This document shows, piece after piece, positions 26,649 through 34,665 of a DNA stretch of 64,000 nt. Below the pieces are notes generated by a model. The model worked only from the letters and a program-made list of their open reading frames with translations. It made no database searches and was not told the DNA's origin. The first letter of the stretch is position 1. The number at the start of each line of letters is the position of its first letter. The position numbers and the translations under genes were made by a program. This DNA is from CAJCIW01 sp963833965 (GTDB lineage: Bacteria > Chlamydiota > Chlamydiia > Chlamydiales > Rhabdochlamydiaceae), in NCBI GenBank assembly GCA_963833965.1, contig CAWHZZ010000001.1:930001-994000 (forward strand). Reading direction: 5' to 3'.

Positions 26649-27407
26649 TTATACGTCTGCTTTGCGATATTGCAGCTCGACAGATGAGAGGAGTTGATAA
26701 AGGAACTCTTCCATATCTGAAGAGGCATTCTTAGTCGCATTTTTGAGATAATTGTGAGCGATGAGAGCTGGGATGGCGATGATCAGGCCGAGCACTGTCG
26801 TCGAAAGGGCTGTCGAGAGACCTCCTAACACGGCGGCATTGGAACCGACAGCCGTTCCTGAATGCATTTCAGAGAATGTGATCAAAATGCCCCAGACTGT
26901 TCCCAAAAGGCCGAGAAACGGAGCGAGCGTCGTGATGGTGGAGAGCACGAAAAGATTTTTCTCGAGGAGCTTTGTTTGGGAGGAAATGGTCGTGAGCACG
27001 TGCGTCTCGACGATTTCCAGATCATTGGGAGAAAGATAGACCTGGGGAAATTGTTTGCCCCCGCTTTTTTCAGAAAAATAGTGGTTTTTATTCAAGATTT
27101 CGAATGTCTTTTGTTTCAACTCCCGGAAGATTTCCCCATAAGGATGGGGGATGAATTTGTTTCTGGGTTTGGGGAGCTCTTCCAGTTCAAGATGCAGCAG
27201 GCGCTCTTTATTGAGCTGGTAAGCGCGTAAGAATGCTTTAGAAATTTGGCTAACTTGCCGAGTCATCCAGATTTTCTGAATTAAAACGATCCAGCAAAGG
27301 ATAGACAAAGAAATCAACGCTAGGATAATAATTTTACCTAGGAAGTCGGAATGGGCGTAGGCCGTCGTGAAGGCCCCGATGTTGGCTAAGACATTTGTTG
27401 TATTCAT
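26649..27407 (-). CDS. tolQ: TolQ/ExbB/MotA family proton-channel subunit
   Basis: A 252-residue protein with three membrane helices (about residues 21-42, 152-175 and 192-215). The C-terminal half carries the MotA/TolQ/ExbB signature LAPFLGLLGTVWGILITF, followed by GLSTALSTTVLGLIIAIPAL. It forms the channel with TolR and is the first gene of the minus-strand Tol-Pal operon. The ATG at 27407 has only a weak GAG before it. It is divergent from the glycosyltransferase gene 43 bp away. Confidence 0.94.
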   Translation of the reverse strand: MNTTNVLANIGAFTTAYAHSDFLGKIIILALISLSILCWIVLIQKIWMTRQVSQISKAFLRAYQLNKERLLHLELEELPKPRNKFIPHPYGEIFRELKQKTFEILNKNHYFSEKSGGKQFPQVYLSPNDLEIVETHVLTTISSQTKLLEKNLFVLSTITTLAPFLGLLGTVWGILITFSEMHSGTAVGSNAAVLGGLSTALSTTVLGLIIAIPALIAHNYLKNATKNASSDMEEFLYQLLSSVELQYRKADV

Positions 27408-27450
27408 GATATGCTCTAGAGATACCTTAAACAGGAGCTAAAAGTCAAGG

Positions 27451-28053
27451 ATGGCGCAAGAGCCTTTAGTGATCAGCTTTTACACAGAAAATTCCCCCTA
27501 TCAGGTGGAAGCGCTGTCGCTTATCCATTCATGCCATACTCTTGGCATCGAAGCAGAGATCGAAGGAATTCCTTCTGAGGGGCCTTGGGAGCGCAATTGC
27601 GCCATCAAGCCATTTTTTATCCGAAGGAAACTTCTCGAGAAAAAAAGACCCGTTTTTTGGGTGGACGCAGATGCCGTGTTTAAAAAAAAACCCGATTTTT
27701 CATCGATGATGAGGGCCGACTTGGCCTTTCGGGAAATGAAGAGATTTTCTTTTGACAAGAGATTTAAATACTTTTCTGGCTCTTTTTTTTTGAATCATAC
27801 GGCCGCCGGCCTCAAATTTATCGACAAATGGTGCGGCTATTGCCAGCAAAAAATTGACGACAAGGAAGATTTGGTATTCTTAGACCAAACTTCTCTGGTG
27901 GATTTGATTGAGCGAGGGGAATCAGTAAAAATTTTTTCTTTGCCGATCGCCTATGCCAAGGTTTTCGATCTCGATGCCCATGAAATAAATCCAGAAGAGA
28001 TTGTTGTCGAACATTATCAGGCGTCGCGGCGATTTCGCTATTGGAGCAGTTAA
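27451..28053 (+). CDS. Glycosyltransferase-like protein (nucleotide-sugar binding fold)
   Basis: A 200-residue protein resembling short GT-A-fold nucleotide-diphospho-sugar transferases. The likely metal-binding motif is DAD in FWVDADAVF near residue 73, followed by LAFREM and FFLNHTAAGLKFIDKWC, which is the pattern of sugar transferases such as the galactosyl-transfer families. The N-terminus (VISFYTENSPYQVEALSLI) fits the nucleotide-binding start. It heads a run of three glycosyltransferase-like genes. Palindromic element B starts 8 bp after its stop. Confidence 0.7.
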   Translation: MAQEPLVISFYTENSPYQVEALSLIHSCHTLGIEAEIEGIPSEGPWERNCAIKPFFIRRKLLEKKRPVFWVDADAVFKKKPDFSSMMRADLAFREMKRFSFDKRFKYFSGSFFLNHTAAGLKFIDKWCGYCQQKIDDKEDLVFLDQTSLVDLIERGESVKIFSLPIAYAKVFDLDAHEINPEEIVVEHYQASRRFRYWSS

Positions 28054-28061
28054 CATTGCCA

Positions 28062-28228
28062 AGTGTCCGACCTCGAAATTCTTTGGGATTTTTGCTGCAT
28101 GAAAGCTCCCGCGGTTGAGTCATCGACAAGGGGGTTGTATTGCAATTGATACTACCCCCCCTTGTCGATGACTCAACCCCGGGGCTTTGATGCGCAAAAA
28201 TCTCCAAAGAATTTCGAGGTCGGGCACT
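28062..28228. repeat. Palindromic intergenic element B (167 bp)
   Basis: An imperfect palindrome across its full length. The outer arms AGTGTCCGACCTCGAAATTC (from 28062) and the inverted copy ending at 28228 differ at one of their first 20 bases. The inner arms 28113-28134 and 28157-28178 are a perfect 22 bp inverted pair. The loop is 28135-28156. The right arm contains the only plausible ATG (28190) for the next gene. Confidence 0.92.
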
Positions 28229-29146
28229 AGCATTACTGCAGTCATCAGTTTTTGCTCTAATGATTGGCGTTTTTTAAGACACTGTGTTTCAGGGGCTTGC
28301 CCTTGCGACAGGATCCTCATTACTGTATGCGACCATTATTTTGATGGCTCCGAAGAAAATTACGCTCTTTTAGAAGAGGCTTTTCGAACTTTTCCCAATT
28401 GCCAATTTCTTCTTTTTCATTTCGACCCCAAGGAAAGCTATCGTGCTTTTTCCCCTAATTATCCCGATCACCCGGACTGGCGCCATGAATGGCACAACAC
28501 AGGAAGATGGCTGAGTTTTTTCTATTCGACTACCGATTTTTTGCTTTTTCTTGATTGCGACGAGATCATCGAGAAAGAGGCATTCCTCGATTGGCTTCAA
28601 ACAGCCGATCTAGATCATCACTCTTGCTATCGATTCTCGTGTCTTTGGCATTTCCGGGAAGCGAAATACGAGGCCCTTGAGTTTGATGCGATGAGCCTGC
28701 TCGTAAAAAAAACGGCGCTCGATCCTGATTTTTTGTGGGATGAGGATGAGAGAATGGGGATTTTTCAGCGGCTTCCGCAAAAAAAAGAGTCGAATGTCTT
28801 AGGCAAAAATAGGAAACCGATGGTGCGCCATTACACCGGAGTTCGCACGAAAGAAGAGCTACTCAAAAAATTTGCCGTTTGGGGGCATCATTGGGAACGC
28901 GATTGGGAACATCTGATCCACGAAGAATTTTCGCGCCCTTTCAATGGCAAAGACTTCATTCGCCGTTTTTGCTACAGAGAAATCGAGCCTCTTTTCGATC
29001 CCCTCCTGGAGTCCCTGCCTCAGCTGCCCCCAGTTTCCCGTGAAGAATTTCTAAAGGGCTTGCACCGTTTCCCCAATGTCATTACAGTCAGCAAGCAGGA
29101 AGCCTTTAAGCGGCAGCTACATGATGAAGTTCGGAACCGTTATTAA
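28190..29146 (+). CDS. GT2-like glycosyltransferase, first of two paralogs
   Basis: A 318-residue protein paralogous to the next gene. Shared landmarks are FCSNDWRFLRHC near the start, CDHYFDG, WHNTGRW, the DxD-type LFLDCDEIIEKEAFLDW near residue 124, WHFREAKYE, HYTGVRTKEELLKKFAVWGH and the EEFSRPFNGKDFI end region. These fit a GT-A glycosyltransferase. The start is unusual: the paralog begins about 10 residues before the FCSND motif, but here the only ATG is at 28190 inside palindromic element B, adding a non-homologous peptide MRKNLQRISRSGT. It overlaps the next gene by 23 bp. Confidence 0.72.
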   Translation: MRKNLQRISRSGTSITAVISFCSNDWRFLRHCVSGACPCDRILITVCDHYFDGSEENYALLEEAFRTFPNCQFLLFHFDPKESYRAFSPNYPDHPDWRHEWHNTGRWLSFFYSTTDFLLFLDCDEIIEKEAFLDWLQTADLDHHSCYRFSCLWHFREAKYEALEFDAMSLLVKKTALDPDFLWDEDERMGIFQRLPQKKESNVLGKNRKPMVRHYTGVRTKEELLKKFAVWGHHWERDWEHLIHEEFSRPFNGKDFIRRFCYREIEPLFDPLLESLPQLPPVSREEFLKGLHRFPNVITVSKQEAFKRQLHDEVRNRY

Positions 29147-30014
29147 TTTTTGCAGCAACGATTATCCTTTTTTGCGGCACTGCATCGACGCGATTAAGCC
29201 CGTTTCCGAGCAGATCATCGTGCCTGCCTGCGACCATTTTTTCGATGGGAAAAAAGAAGACCGGGAAACCTTAGACCTTATCTACGCGGAAAATGGCGAT
29301 GTCGAATTTATCGAATTTCCGTTCGATAAAGAGAAGAGCTTGTATGGCTCGCATCCTTCCTCTTATTGGCACAATTTAGCCCGAATGATTGGGAATTTTT
29401 TTCTCAAAAAAGAAATTCAATACGTTTTATTTCTCGACTGCGACGAGATTGCCGATGCCGAGCGTTTGCTGGAATGGCAGAGCAAATTTCCCTATTTTGA
29501 ATATGAGGCCATTCGTCTCGCCGGCTATTGGTATTTTCGCGAGGCGCGCTTTCAAGCAAAAACGTGGGAAAATACCCCACTGCTTGTAAAAAGGGAAGCG
29601 ATCGACGGCGCGCTTTTGATGAATCCACGCGAACGGGGTGGGATCTTCGATCACTTGCAAGGCAAAAAAAAAGGAAAAGTCCTCGGTTTGGATGGAAAGC
29701 CCATGTTCCATCACTACAGCTGGGTGCGCACCAAAGAGCAGATGCTTCGCAAAGTCGCGTCTTGGGGCCACAATTGGGAGCGCAACTGGACGCAAGAGGT
29801 GGAGCGTGAATTTTCCCATCCCTTCAATGGGATCGATTTTATTCACGGCTATGAATTTGTTGAGGTGACTCCTTATGTTTGCATTGACTTGATGAAGAGG
29901 CCAGCACAGGGTTGTTTGTCCACCATTTGTAAGCTTTCTCATTCCGATGTCATGAAAATCGACATGGCCTCCCACTTTCAAATTCCTGCATCCATCGACA
30001 AAAATTTCTCCTAA
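29124..30014 (+). CDS. GT2-like glycosyltransferase, second paralog
   Basis: A 296-residue protein, paralog of the previous gene. It has FCSNDYPFLRHC, CDHFFDGKKED, WHNLARMIGNFF, the metal-binding FLDCDEIADAERLLEW near residue 110, YWYFREARFQ, HYSWVRTKEQMLRKVASWGH and EFSHPFNGIDFIHG. The ATG at 29124 (second of two adjacent ATGs) gives the natural N-terminus MKFGTVINFC; longer frames reach back into the preceding gene. The duplication suggests successive sugar additions to one glycan, which is inference. It is followed 15 bp later by tatD. Confidence 0.72.
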   Translation: MKFGTVINFCSNDYPFLRHCIDAIKPVSEQIIVPACDHFFDGKKEDRETLDLIYAENGDVEFIEFPFDKEKSLYGSHPSSYWHNLARMIGNFFLKKEIQYVLFLDCDEIADAERLLEWQSKFPYFEYEAIRLAGYWYFREARFQAKTWENTPLLVKREAIDGALLMNPRERGGIFDHLQGKKKGKVLGLDGKPMFHHYSWVRTKEQMLRKVASWGHNWERNWTQEVEREFSHPFNGIDFIHGYEFVEVTPYVCIDLMKRPAQGCLSTICKLSHSDVMKIDMASHFQIPASIDKNFS

Positions 30015-30029
30015 ATCTATCTTGGTAGA

Positions 30030-30806
30030 ATGAAACTGATCGACACTCACGCTCATCTCACATCGGAACAGATACTGCCTGTATTAAGCGATGTCGCTCT
30101 GCGAGCAAAAAAGGGGGGCATCGAAAAAATCGTCAACATTTGCACGGATGAAAAAAGCTTGGTCGAAGGGTTGTTATTGCATGAAGACCATCCTTGGATT
30201 TTTAATGCGGCCGCAACGACGCCTCATGACGTGGAGACGGAAGGAGCCTCTTTTTTCCCTTTTGTCGAGACCAATGCGAGGGAAGGGAAATTGATTGCTG
30301 TCGGCGAAACGGGGCTGGATTATTTTTACGAACATTCCAATCGAAAAGAGCAGCAGAGATATTTTTCTCTGTATTTCTCATTGGCAAGAGAGGTAAAACT
30401 CCCCCTGATTTTTCATTGCCGCGATGCGTTTGCCGATCTTTTTGCGATGGCGGACGAGGAATATCATGGCTATCCGGCCGTGTTGCACTGTTTTACAGGG
30501 AATCTAGAGGAAGCGCGCGGCGTGCTCGACCGCGGATGGTACCTGTCGATCAGCGGCATTGTGACTTTTAAAAAATCGGTGGCGTTAAGGGAGATTATCA
30601 AGTATGTTCCACTCGATAGATTGTTGATTGAAACCGACGCCCCTTACCTTGCTCCCCAAAGCCAACGAGGCAAATTGAACGAGCCCGCTTACCTGCCGGA
30701 AACCGCGCGCGCTGTCGCAGACGCCATGGGCGTTTCCGCCGAGAAACTCGCTGCGGCAACTGTGGAAAACGCGGAGCGATTTTTTTCTTTTTCAAAACTT
30801 CGGTAA
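30030..30806 (+). CDS. tatD: TatD family metal-dependent hydrolase/DNase
   Basis: A 258-residue TIM-barrel hydrolase. Metal ligands are visible as DTHAHL at the N-terminus, the glutamate in AVGETGLDYFY near residue 92, the histidine in PLIFHCRDAF near 130, HCFTGN near 156 and the aspartate in LLIETDAPYLAPQ near 206. TatD proteins act as 3'-5' exonucleases or D-tyrosyl-tRNA related hydrolases. As in Chlamydia, it is just upstream of sdhC. Length is normal. Confidence 0.94.
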   Translation: MKLIDTHAHLTSEQILPVLSDVALRAKKGGIEKIVNICTDEKSLVEGLLLHEDHPWIFNAAATTPHDVETEGASFFPFVETNAREGKLIAVGETGLDYFYEHSNRKEQQRYFSLYFSLAREVKLPLIFHCRDAFADLFAMADEEYHGYPAVLHCFTGNLEEARGVLDRGWYLSISGIVTFKKSVALREIIKYVPLDRLLIETDAPYLAPQSQRGKLNEPAYLPETARAVADAMGVSAEKLAAATVENAERFFSFSKLR

Positions 30807-30872
30807 AGAGTATACACAAACAACTTGAAGAATCGGCTTATGTAAAGCTGTTTTACTCAAGAGTTTTATATC

Positions 30873-31724
30873 ATGACTGTTGCAACAGCGACGATCCCTA
30901 AGGCATTTATTTGGCGCAGGCTTCATTCGCTGATGGGACTTTGGCTTGTCCTATTTTTGATCGAACACTTGCTCACCAATTCGCAGGCGGCCCTTTGGAT
31001 TGGCGACAACGGCCAAGGGTTTGTCGATATGGTGAACGCCATCCACAATCTTCCCTACCTTGAAGTGATCGAAGTCACACTCCTTGGCGTCCCTTTTTTG
31101 ATTCACATGATTTGGGGCGTCAAATATCTATTGACGGCAAAGTCGAACAGCGGTCGCTCCGATGGAAGCACTCCTTCTGTTCGTCTTGGGCGCAACCGCG
31201 CGTACACATGGCAGCGCATCACCTCTTGGATTTTGCTCGTCGGCATTATCGGACATGTGACGAAGTTTCGGTTTATCGATTACCCGACAAAAGTCCAAAC
31301 CGGCGATCAAACTTATTATTTGATCCAGGTGTCGATGGACGAGGGGCTTCCTACATTGGCCGGCCGCTTAGATGTGAGGCTTTATGATTCTTATGCAGCG
31401 GCGCAAATCGACGCTTTGAAGAAGCAAAACATCGCTTATGGCCATGTGATCGCCTGCGCCAAAGAATTTGGCACTGCTTCCCTTCTCGCTGTGAGGAACA
31501 CATTTAAAAACCCCATTTACATCGGCCTCTATACGATCTTTGTCATTGCCGCGTGTTTTCATGCCTGCAATGGGTTTTGGACATTTTTAATCACTTGGGG
31601 ATGGGTATTGAAAATGGCTGCGCAAAGGGCGTGGGTCATGGTCAGTATTGTGTTCATGGCGGTCATGCTTTTCCTTGGACTTGCCGCCGTCTGGGGAACG
31701 TATTGGATAAACTTAAGGAATTGA
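30873..31724 (+). CDS. sdhC: Succinate dehydrogenase cytochrome b subunit
   Basis: A 283-residue membrane anchor of complex II of the single-subunit type (B. subtilis/Chlamydia style). Five membrane helices are seen near residues 16-36, 62-88, 108-130, 212-236 and 246-275. The probable heme-ligand histidines lie in WRRLHSLMG, LIEHLL, FLIHMIWG, IGHVTKF and ACFHACNGFW. It carries electrons to the quinone pool. The gene is followed by sdhA after 1 bp. Confidence 0.92.
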   Translation: MTVATATIPKAFIWRRLHSLMGLWLVLFLIEHLLTNSQAALWIGDNGQGFVDMVNAIHNLPYLEVIEVTLLGVPFLIHMIWGVKYLLTAKSNSGRSDGSTPSVRLGRNRAYTWQRITSWILLVGIIGHVTKFRFIDYPTKVQTGDQTYYLIQVSMDEGLPTLAGRLDVRLYDSYAAAQIDALKKQNIAYGHVIACAKEFGTASLLAVRNTFKNPIYIGLYTIFVIAACFHACNGFWTFLITWGWVLKMAAQRAWVMVSIVFMAVMLFLGLAAVWGTYWINLRN

Positions 31725-31725
31725 C

Positions 31726-33618
31726 ATGGGCAAAATGGGAAAAGAGGTGATCGTTGTGGGCGGTGGTCTCGCCGGGCTTGCCGCAGCGATGAAGCTGGCC
31801 GAGAATGGATGCCATGTCAAAATCGTTTCTGTCACAAAAGTGAAGCGGTCTCATTCGGTGTGCGCACAGGGCGGCATCAATGCGGCAATGAACTTGAAAA
31901 ATGAGGACGACTCTCCGCTGATCCACGCCTATGACACTATTAAGGGTGGAGATTTTCTCGCCGACCAGCCGCCTGTTCTTGAAATGTGTCTTGCAGGGCC
32001 TGGGATTATCCGTATGCTCGACCGTTTCGGTTGTACCTTCAATCGCACTCCGGAGGGAAATCTCGATTTTCGCCGTTTCGGCGGGACTCTTTATCACCGC
32101 ACCGCTTTTTGCGGAGCGTCGACCGGCCAGCAACTGCTTTACTCACTGGACGAGCAAGTGCGCCGCTATGAAGCGCAAGGCCAAGTTGAAAAATTTGAAA
32201 ATCACGAGTTCATGCGTCTTGTTCTCGATGAAGAGGGATGCGCGCGTGGCATCGTCATCATGAATCTCTTGAATTCAAAGCACGAGGTGTTGAAGGCAGA
32301 TGCTGTTGTGTTTGGAACAGGAGGCCCCGGGCTTATTTTTAAAAAATCGACCAATTCGACCTTTTGCACGGGCGCTGCCAACGGACGGCTTTACATGCAG
32401 GGGATGAAATACGCCAATGGTGAATTCATTCAGATCCATCCGACGGCGATTCCAGGAGAGGACAAGTTGCGCCTCATCTCGGAGTCGTCACGCGGAGAGG
32501 GCGGGAGGATTTGGGTCTATGGGGATTCTTCTAAATCGATTGCGACGCCGGAGGGAAAGACAATCCCATGCGGTGTGACGGGAAAGCCTTGGTATTTCCT
32601 CGAGGAGATGTATCCCGCATTCGGCAATCTCGTCCCCCGCGACATCGGCGCGCGCGAAGTGCTCAGGATCTGTGAACTTGGCCTGGGCGTCGAAGGGGGC
32701 ATGCAAGTTTATCTCGACGTTTCCCATCTTTCGCGCCAGATCCAGAACAAGATCGAGTCGGTCCTCGACATCTATCGCAAATTTACAGGCGAAGATCCTC
32801 ACAAAGTGCCGATGAAAATTTTCCCAGCGGTCCATTATTCGATGGGAGGCGCGTGGGTCGATTGGCCGGCCGCCGACGACAAAGACCGGATGGAAAGATT
32901 TAGGCAAATGACCAACATCCCTGGCTGTTTCAATATCGGCGAGTCGGAATTCCAATACCATGGCGCCAACCGCCTCGGCGCCAATTCGCTCCTCTCCTGC
33001 ATCTTCGGTGGCCTTGTCGCCGGCATGGAGGTGCCTCGTTATCTCGAATCGCTCAAGGCAAGTTATGGCAACCTCCCCGCACGCATTTTCTCCGATGCTT
33101 TGATGCAAGAGGAGGCCTTGATGCGCGATATTATGGGGAGAAACGGGAATGAAAATGTGCACAAGCTTCACGATGAGCTTGCCGACGTCATGGTGAAAAA
33201 CGTCACCGTCAAACGCAATAATGCCGATTTGAAAAAAACGATCGATGAAATCAAGGCCATTCGGGAGCGCTACAAGAACATCAGTCTGGACGACCACGGG
33301 CTCAATGTTAATCAAACTTATGCGTTCGCTAATCAATTCAGCCCAATGCTCGAGCTTGCCCTCGTGATGACAAAGGGCGCTTTGCTCCGCAATGAGTTCC
33401 GCGGCTCTCACTATAAGCCCGATTTCCCGCAGCGCGATGATCAGAACTGGCTAAAAACGACGATTGCAACATATGATCCGGATCAGGACGAGCCTGTGAT
33501 CAGCTACGTGCCGGTCGATTTGCGTTATTTAAAACCGATAGCGCGCGATTACAGCAAGGCAAAAAAAGTGATGCCCCACTTTGACAACTTGCCAGCAAAC
33601 ATCAAATTGCCTGTGTGA
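31726..33618 (+). CDS. sdhA: Succinate dehydrogenase flavoprotein subunit
   Basis: SdhA oxidises succinate to fumarate with covalently bound FAD. The 630-residue protein has the dinucleotide-binding N-terminus VIVVGGGLAGLAAAMKLAE, the flavinylation segment VKRSHSVCAQGGINAA (histidine in RSHS), catalytic HPTAIPGEDKLRLISESSRG and ARG-type active-site residues, and YHGANRLGANSLLSCIFGG. Length is normal. The stop at 33616-33618 is immediately followed by sdhB (1 bp gap). Confidence 0.97.
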   Translation: MGKMGKEVIVVGGGLAGLAAAMKLAENGCHVKIVSVTKVKRSHSVCAQGGINAAMNLKNEDDSPLIHAYDTIKGGDFLADQPPVLEMCLAGPGIIRMLDRFGCTFNRTPEGNLDFRRFGGTLYHRTAFCGASTGQQLLYSLDEQVRRYEAQGQVEKFENHEFMRLVLDEEGCARGIVIMNLLNSKHEVLKADAVVFGTGGPGLIFKKSTNSTFCTGAANGRLYMQGMKYANGEFIQIHPTAIPGEDKLRLISESSRGEGGRIWVYGDSSKSIATPEGKTIPCGVTGKPWYFLEEMYPAFGNLVPRDIGAREVLRICELGLGVEGGMQVYLDVSHLSRQIQNKIESVLDIYRKFTGEDPHKVPMKIFPAVHYSMGGAWVDWPAADDKDRMERFRQMTNIPGCFNIGESEFQYHGANRLGANSLLSCIFGGLVAGMEVPRYLESLKASYGNLPARIFSDALMQEEALMRDIMGRNGNENVHKLHDELADVMVKNVTVKRNNADLKKTIDEIKAIRERYKNISLDDHGLNVNQTYAFANQFSPMLELALVMTKGALLRNEFRGSHYKPDFPQRDDQNWLKTTIATYDPDQDEPVISYVPVDLRYLKPIARDYSKAKKVMPHFDNLPANIKLPV

Positions 33619-33619
33619 T

Positions 33620-34387
33620 ATGAAGACTTTCATTTTGAAAATTTATCGAGGGGTTCCGGGAAAACAATATTGGGAAGAATTCGAACTCGAATTAAAACCG
33701 TATTTTAATATCACTGCGGCACTGATGGACGTCCAAAAAAATCCGGTTAACCGAAAAAAAGAAAAAGTCACTCCTGTCGCTTGGGAACAGGGCTGCCTCG
33801 AAGAAGTATGCGGCTCATGCTCAATGCTGATCAATGGGCGGCCGCGCCAAGGCTGCACTGCTTTGATCCACCAATTGCTCGAGGCGACCGGCAGCAATAC
33901 CGTGACGATCGCGCCGATGACGAAATTTCCTTTGGTCAAAGATCTTGTCGTCAATCGCGACATCATGTTTGAAAATTTGAAGCGCATCAAAGGGTGGATC
34001 GAGACCGATGACGCCCTTGACCGTGGATTCGGCCCTAAAATTAGTCCCAAAGTGCAAGAAGCGATGTACGTCCTTTCGACGTGCATGACTTGCGGCTGCT
34101 GCTCGGAAGCTTGTCCGCAAATCAACTCCCATTCCAAATTCATCGGCCCTGCGGCCATTTCCCAAGTGCGGCTTTTCAACTCCCATCCCGTGGGCAAATT
34201 AATGGACGGGGAACGCCTGCGGCCGATGATGGAAGAAGGGGGGGTGAGCGATTGCGGCAATGCTCAAAATTGCGCTGCGGTCTGCCCCAAAAACATTCCC
34301 CTGACAGAGTCGATAGCCTTAATTGGACGCAATGTCGTCAAACAAGCGCTCAACGAAATGGCCGGTCTGCCCGACTCAAAAAAATAA
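33620..34387 (+). CDS. sdhB: Succinate dehydrogenase iron-sulfur subunit
   Basis: A 255-residue electron-transfer subunit. The N-terminal domain binds a [2Fe-2S] cluster through CLEEVCGSCSMLING with a fourth cysteine in RQGCTALI. The C-terminal domain holds the cysteines for [4Fe-4S] and [3Fe-4S] clusters in CMTCGCCSEACP and NCAAVCPKN. The ATG at 33620 follows the sdhA stop directly; upstream in-frame codons overlap sdhA. It closes the tatD-sdhCAB group. Confidence 0.96.
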   Translation: MKTFILKIYRGVPGKQYWEEFELELKPYFNITAALMDVQKNPVNRKKEKVTPVAWEQGCLEEVCGSCSMLINGRPRQGCTALIHQLLEATGSNTVTIAPMTKFPLVKDLVVNRDIMFENLKRIKGWIETDDALDRGFGPKISPKVQEAMYVLSTCMTCGCCSEACPQINSHSKFIGPAAISQVRLFNSHPVGKLMDGERLRPMMEEGGVSDCGNAQNCAAVCPKNIPLTESIALIGRNVVKQALNEMAGLPDSKK

Positions 34388-34665
34388 TGTTGAATAATTT
34401 CCCCTTCTGATAAAATAATGCCCAATTTTTTCCGTTGAATGGGATAACCACGGTAATTTTGCGGTGCTCATTAACGATAAGTATACATTAGGGGATCATG
34501 ACGCTAAAATTTTCGGCTTTACCGCCGTCTTTTAGGAAGCGATCCCACCTAGTTCAATAGGTTATTGCAGCCCTTATCTGGCCCCATTCGACGGTTTTTT
34601 TGATTTACAAAAATTTTGTGTCGGGTTCATCCTTTAAAGGATCTCTTTACAAAAGGGAGGGATTT
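34388..34665. other. 278 bp intergenic region with no gene
   Basis: This AT-rich gap holds no convincing ORF. CCGTTGAATGGGA (near 34430) and an inverted near-copy (CCCATTCGACGG near 34582) hint at a decayed palindrome, but the pairing does not continue well. The last 20 bp carry GGGAGGG ahead of the ATG at 34666. Confidence 0.5.

Noticed and set aside
32488..33411. 307-codon antisense ORF within sdhA
   Set aside because: Shadow of a highly conserved gene; its sequence lacks family features.
34418..34605. Eighth palindromic element upstream of the 942-residue gene
   Set aside because: Only about 12 bp of inverted similarity (CCGTTGAATGGGA) is convincing; pairing fails on both sides.
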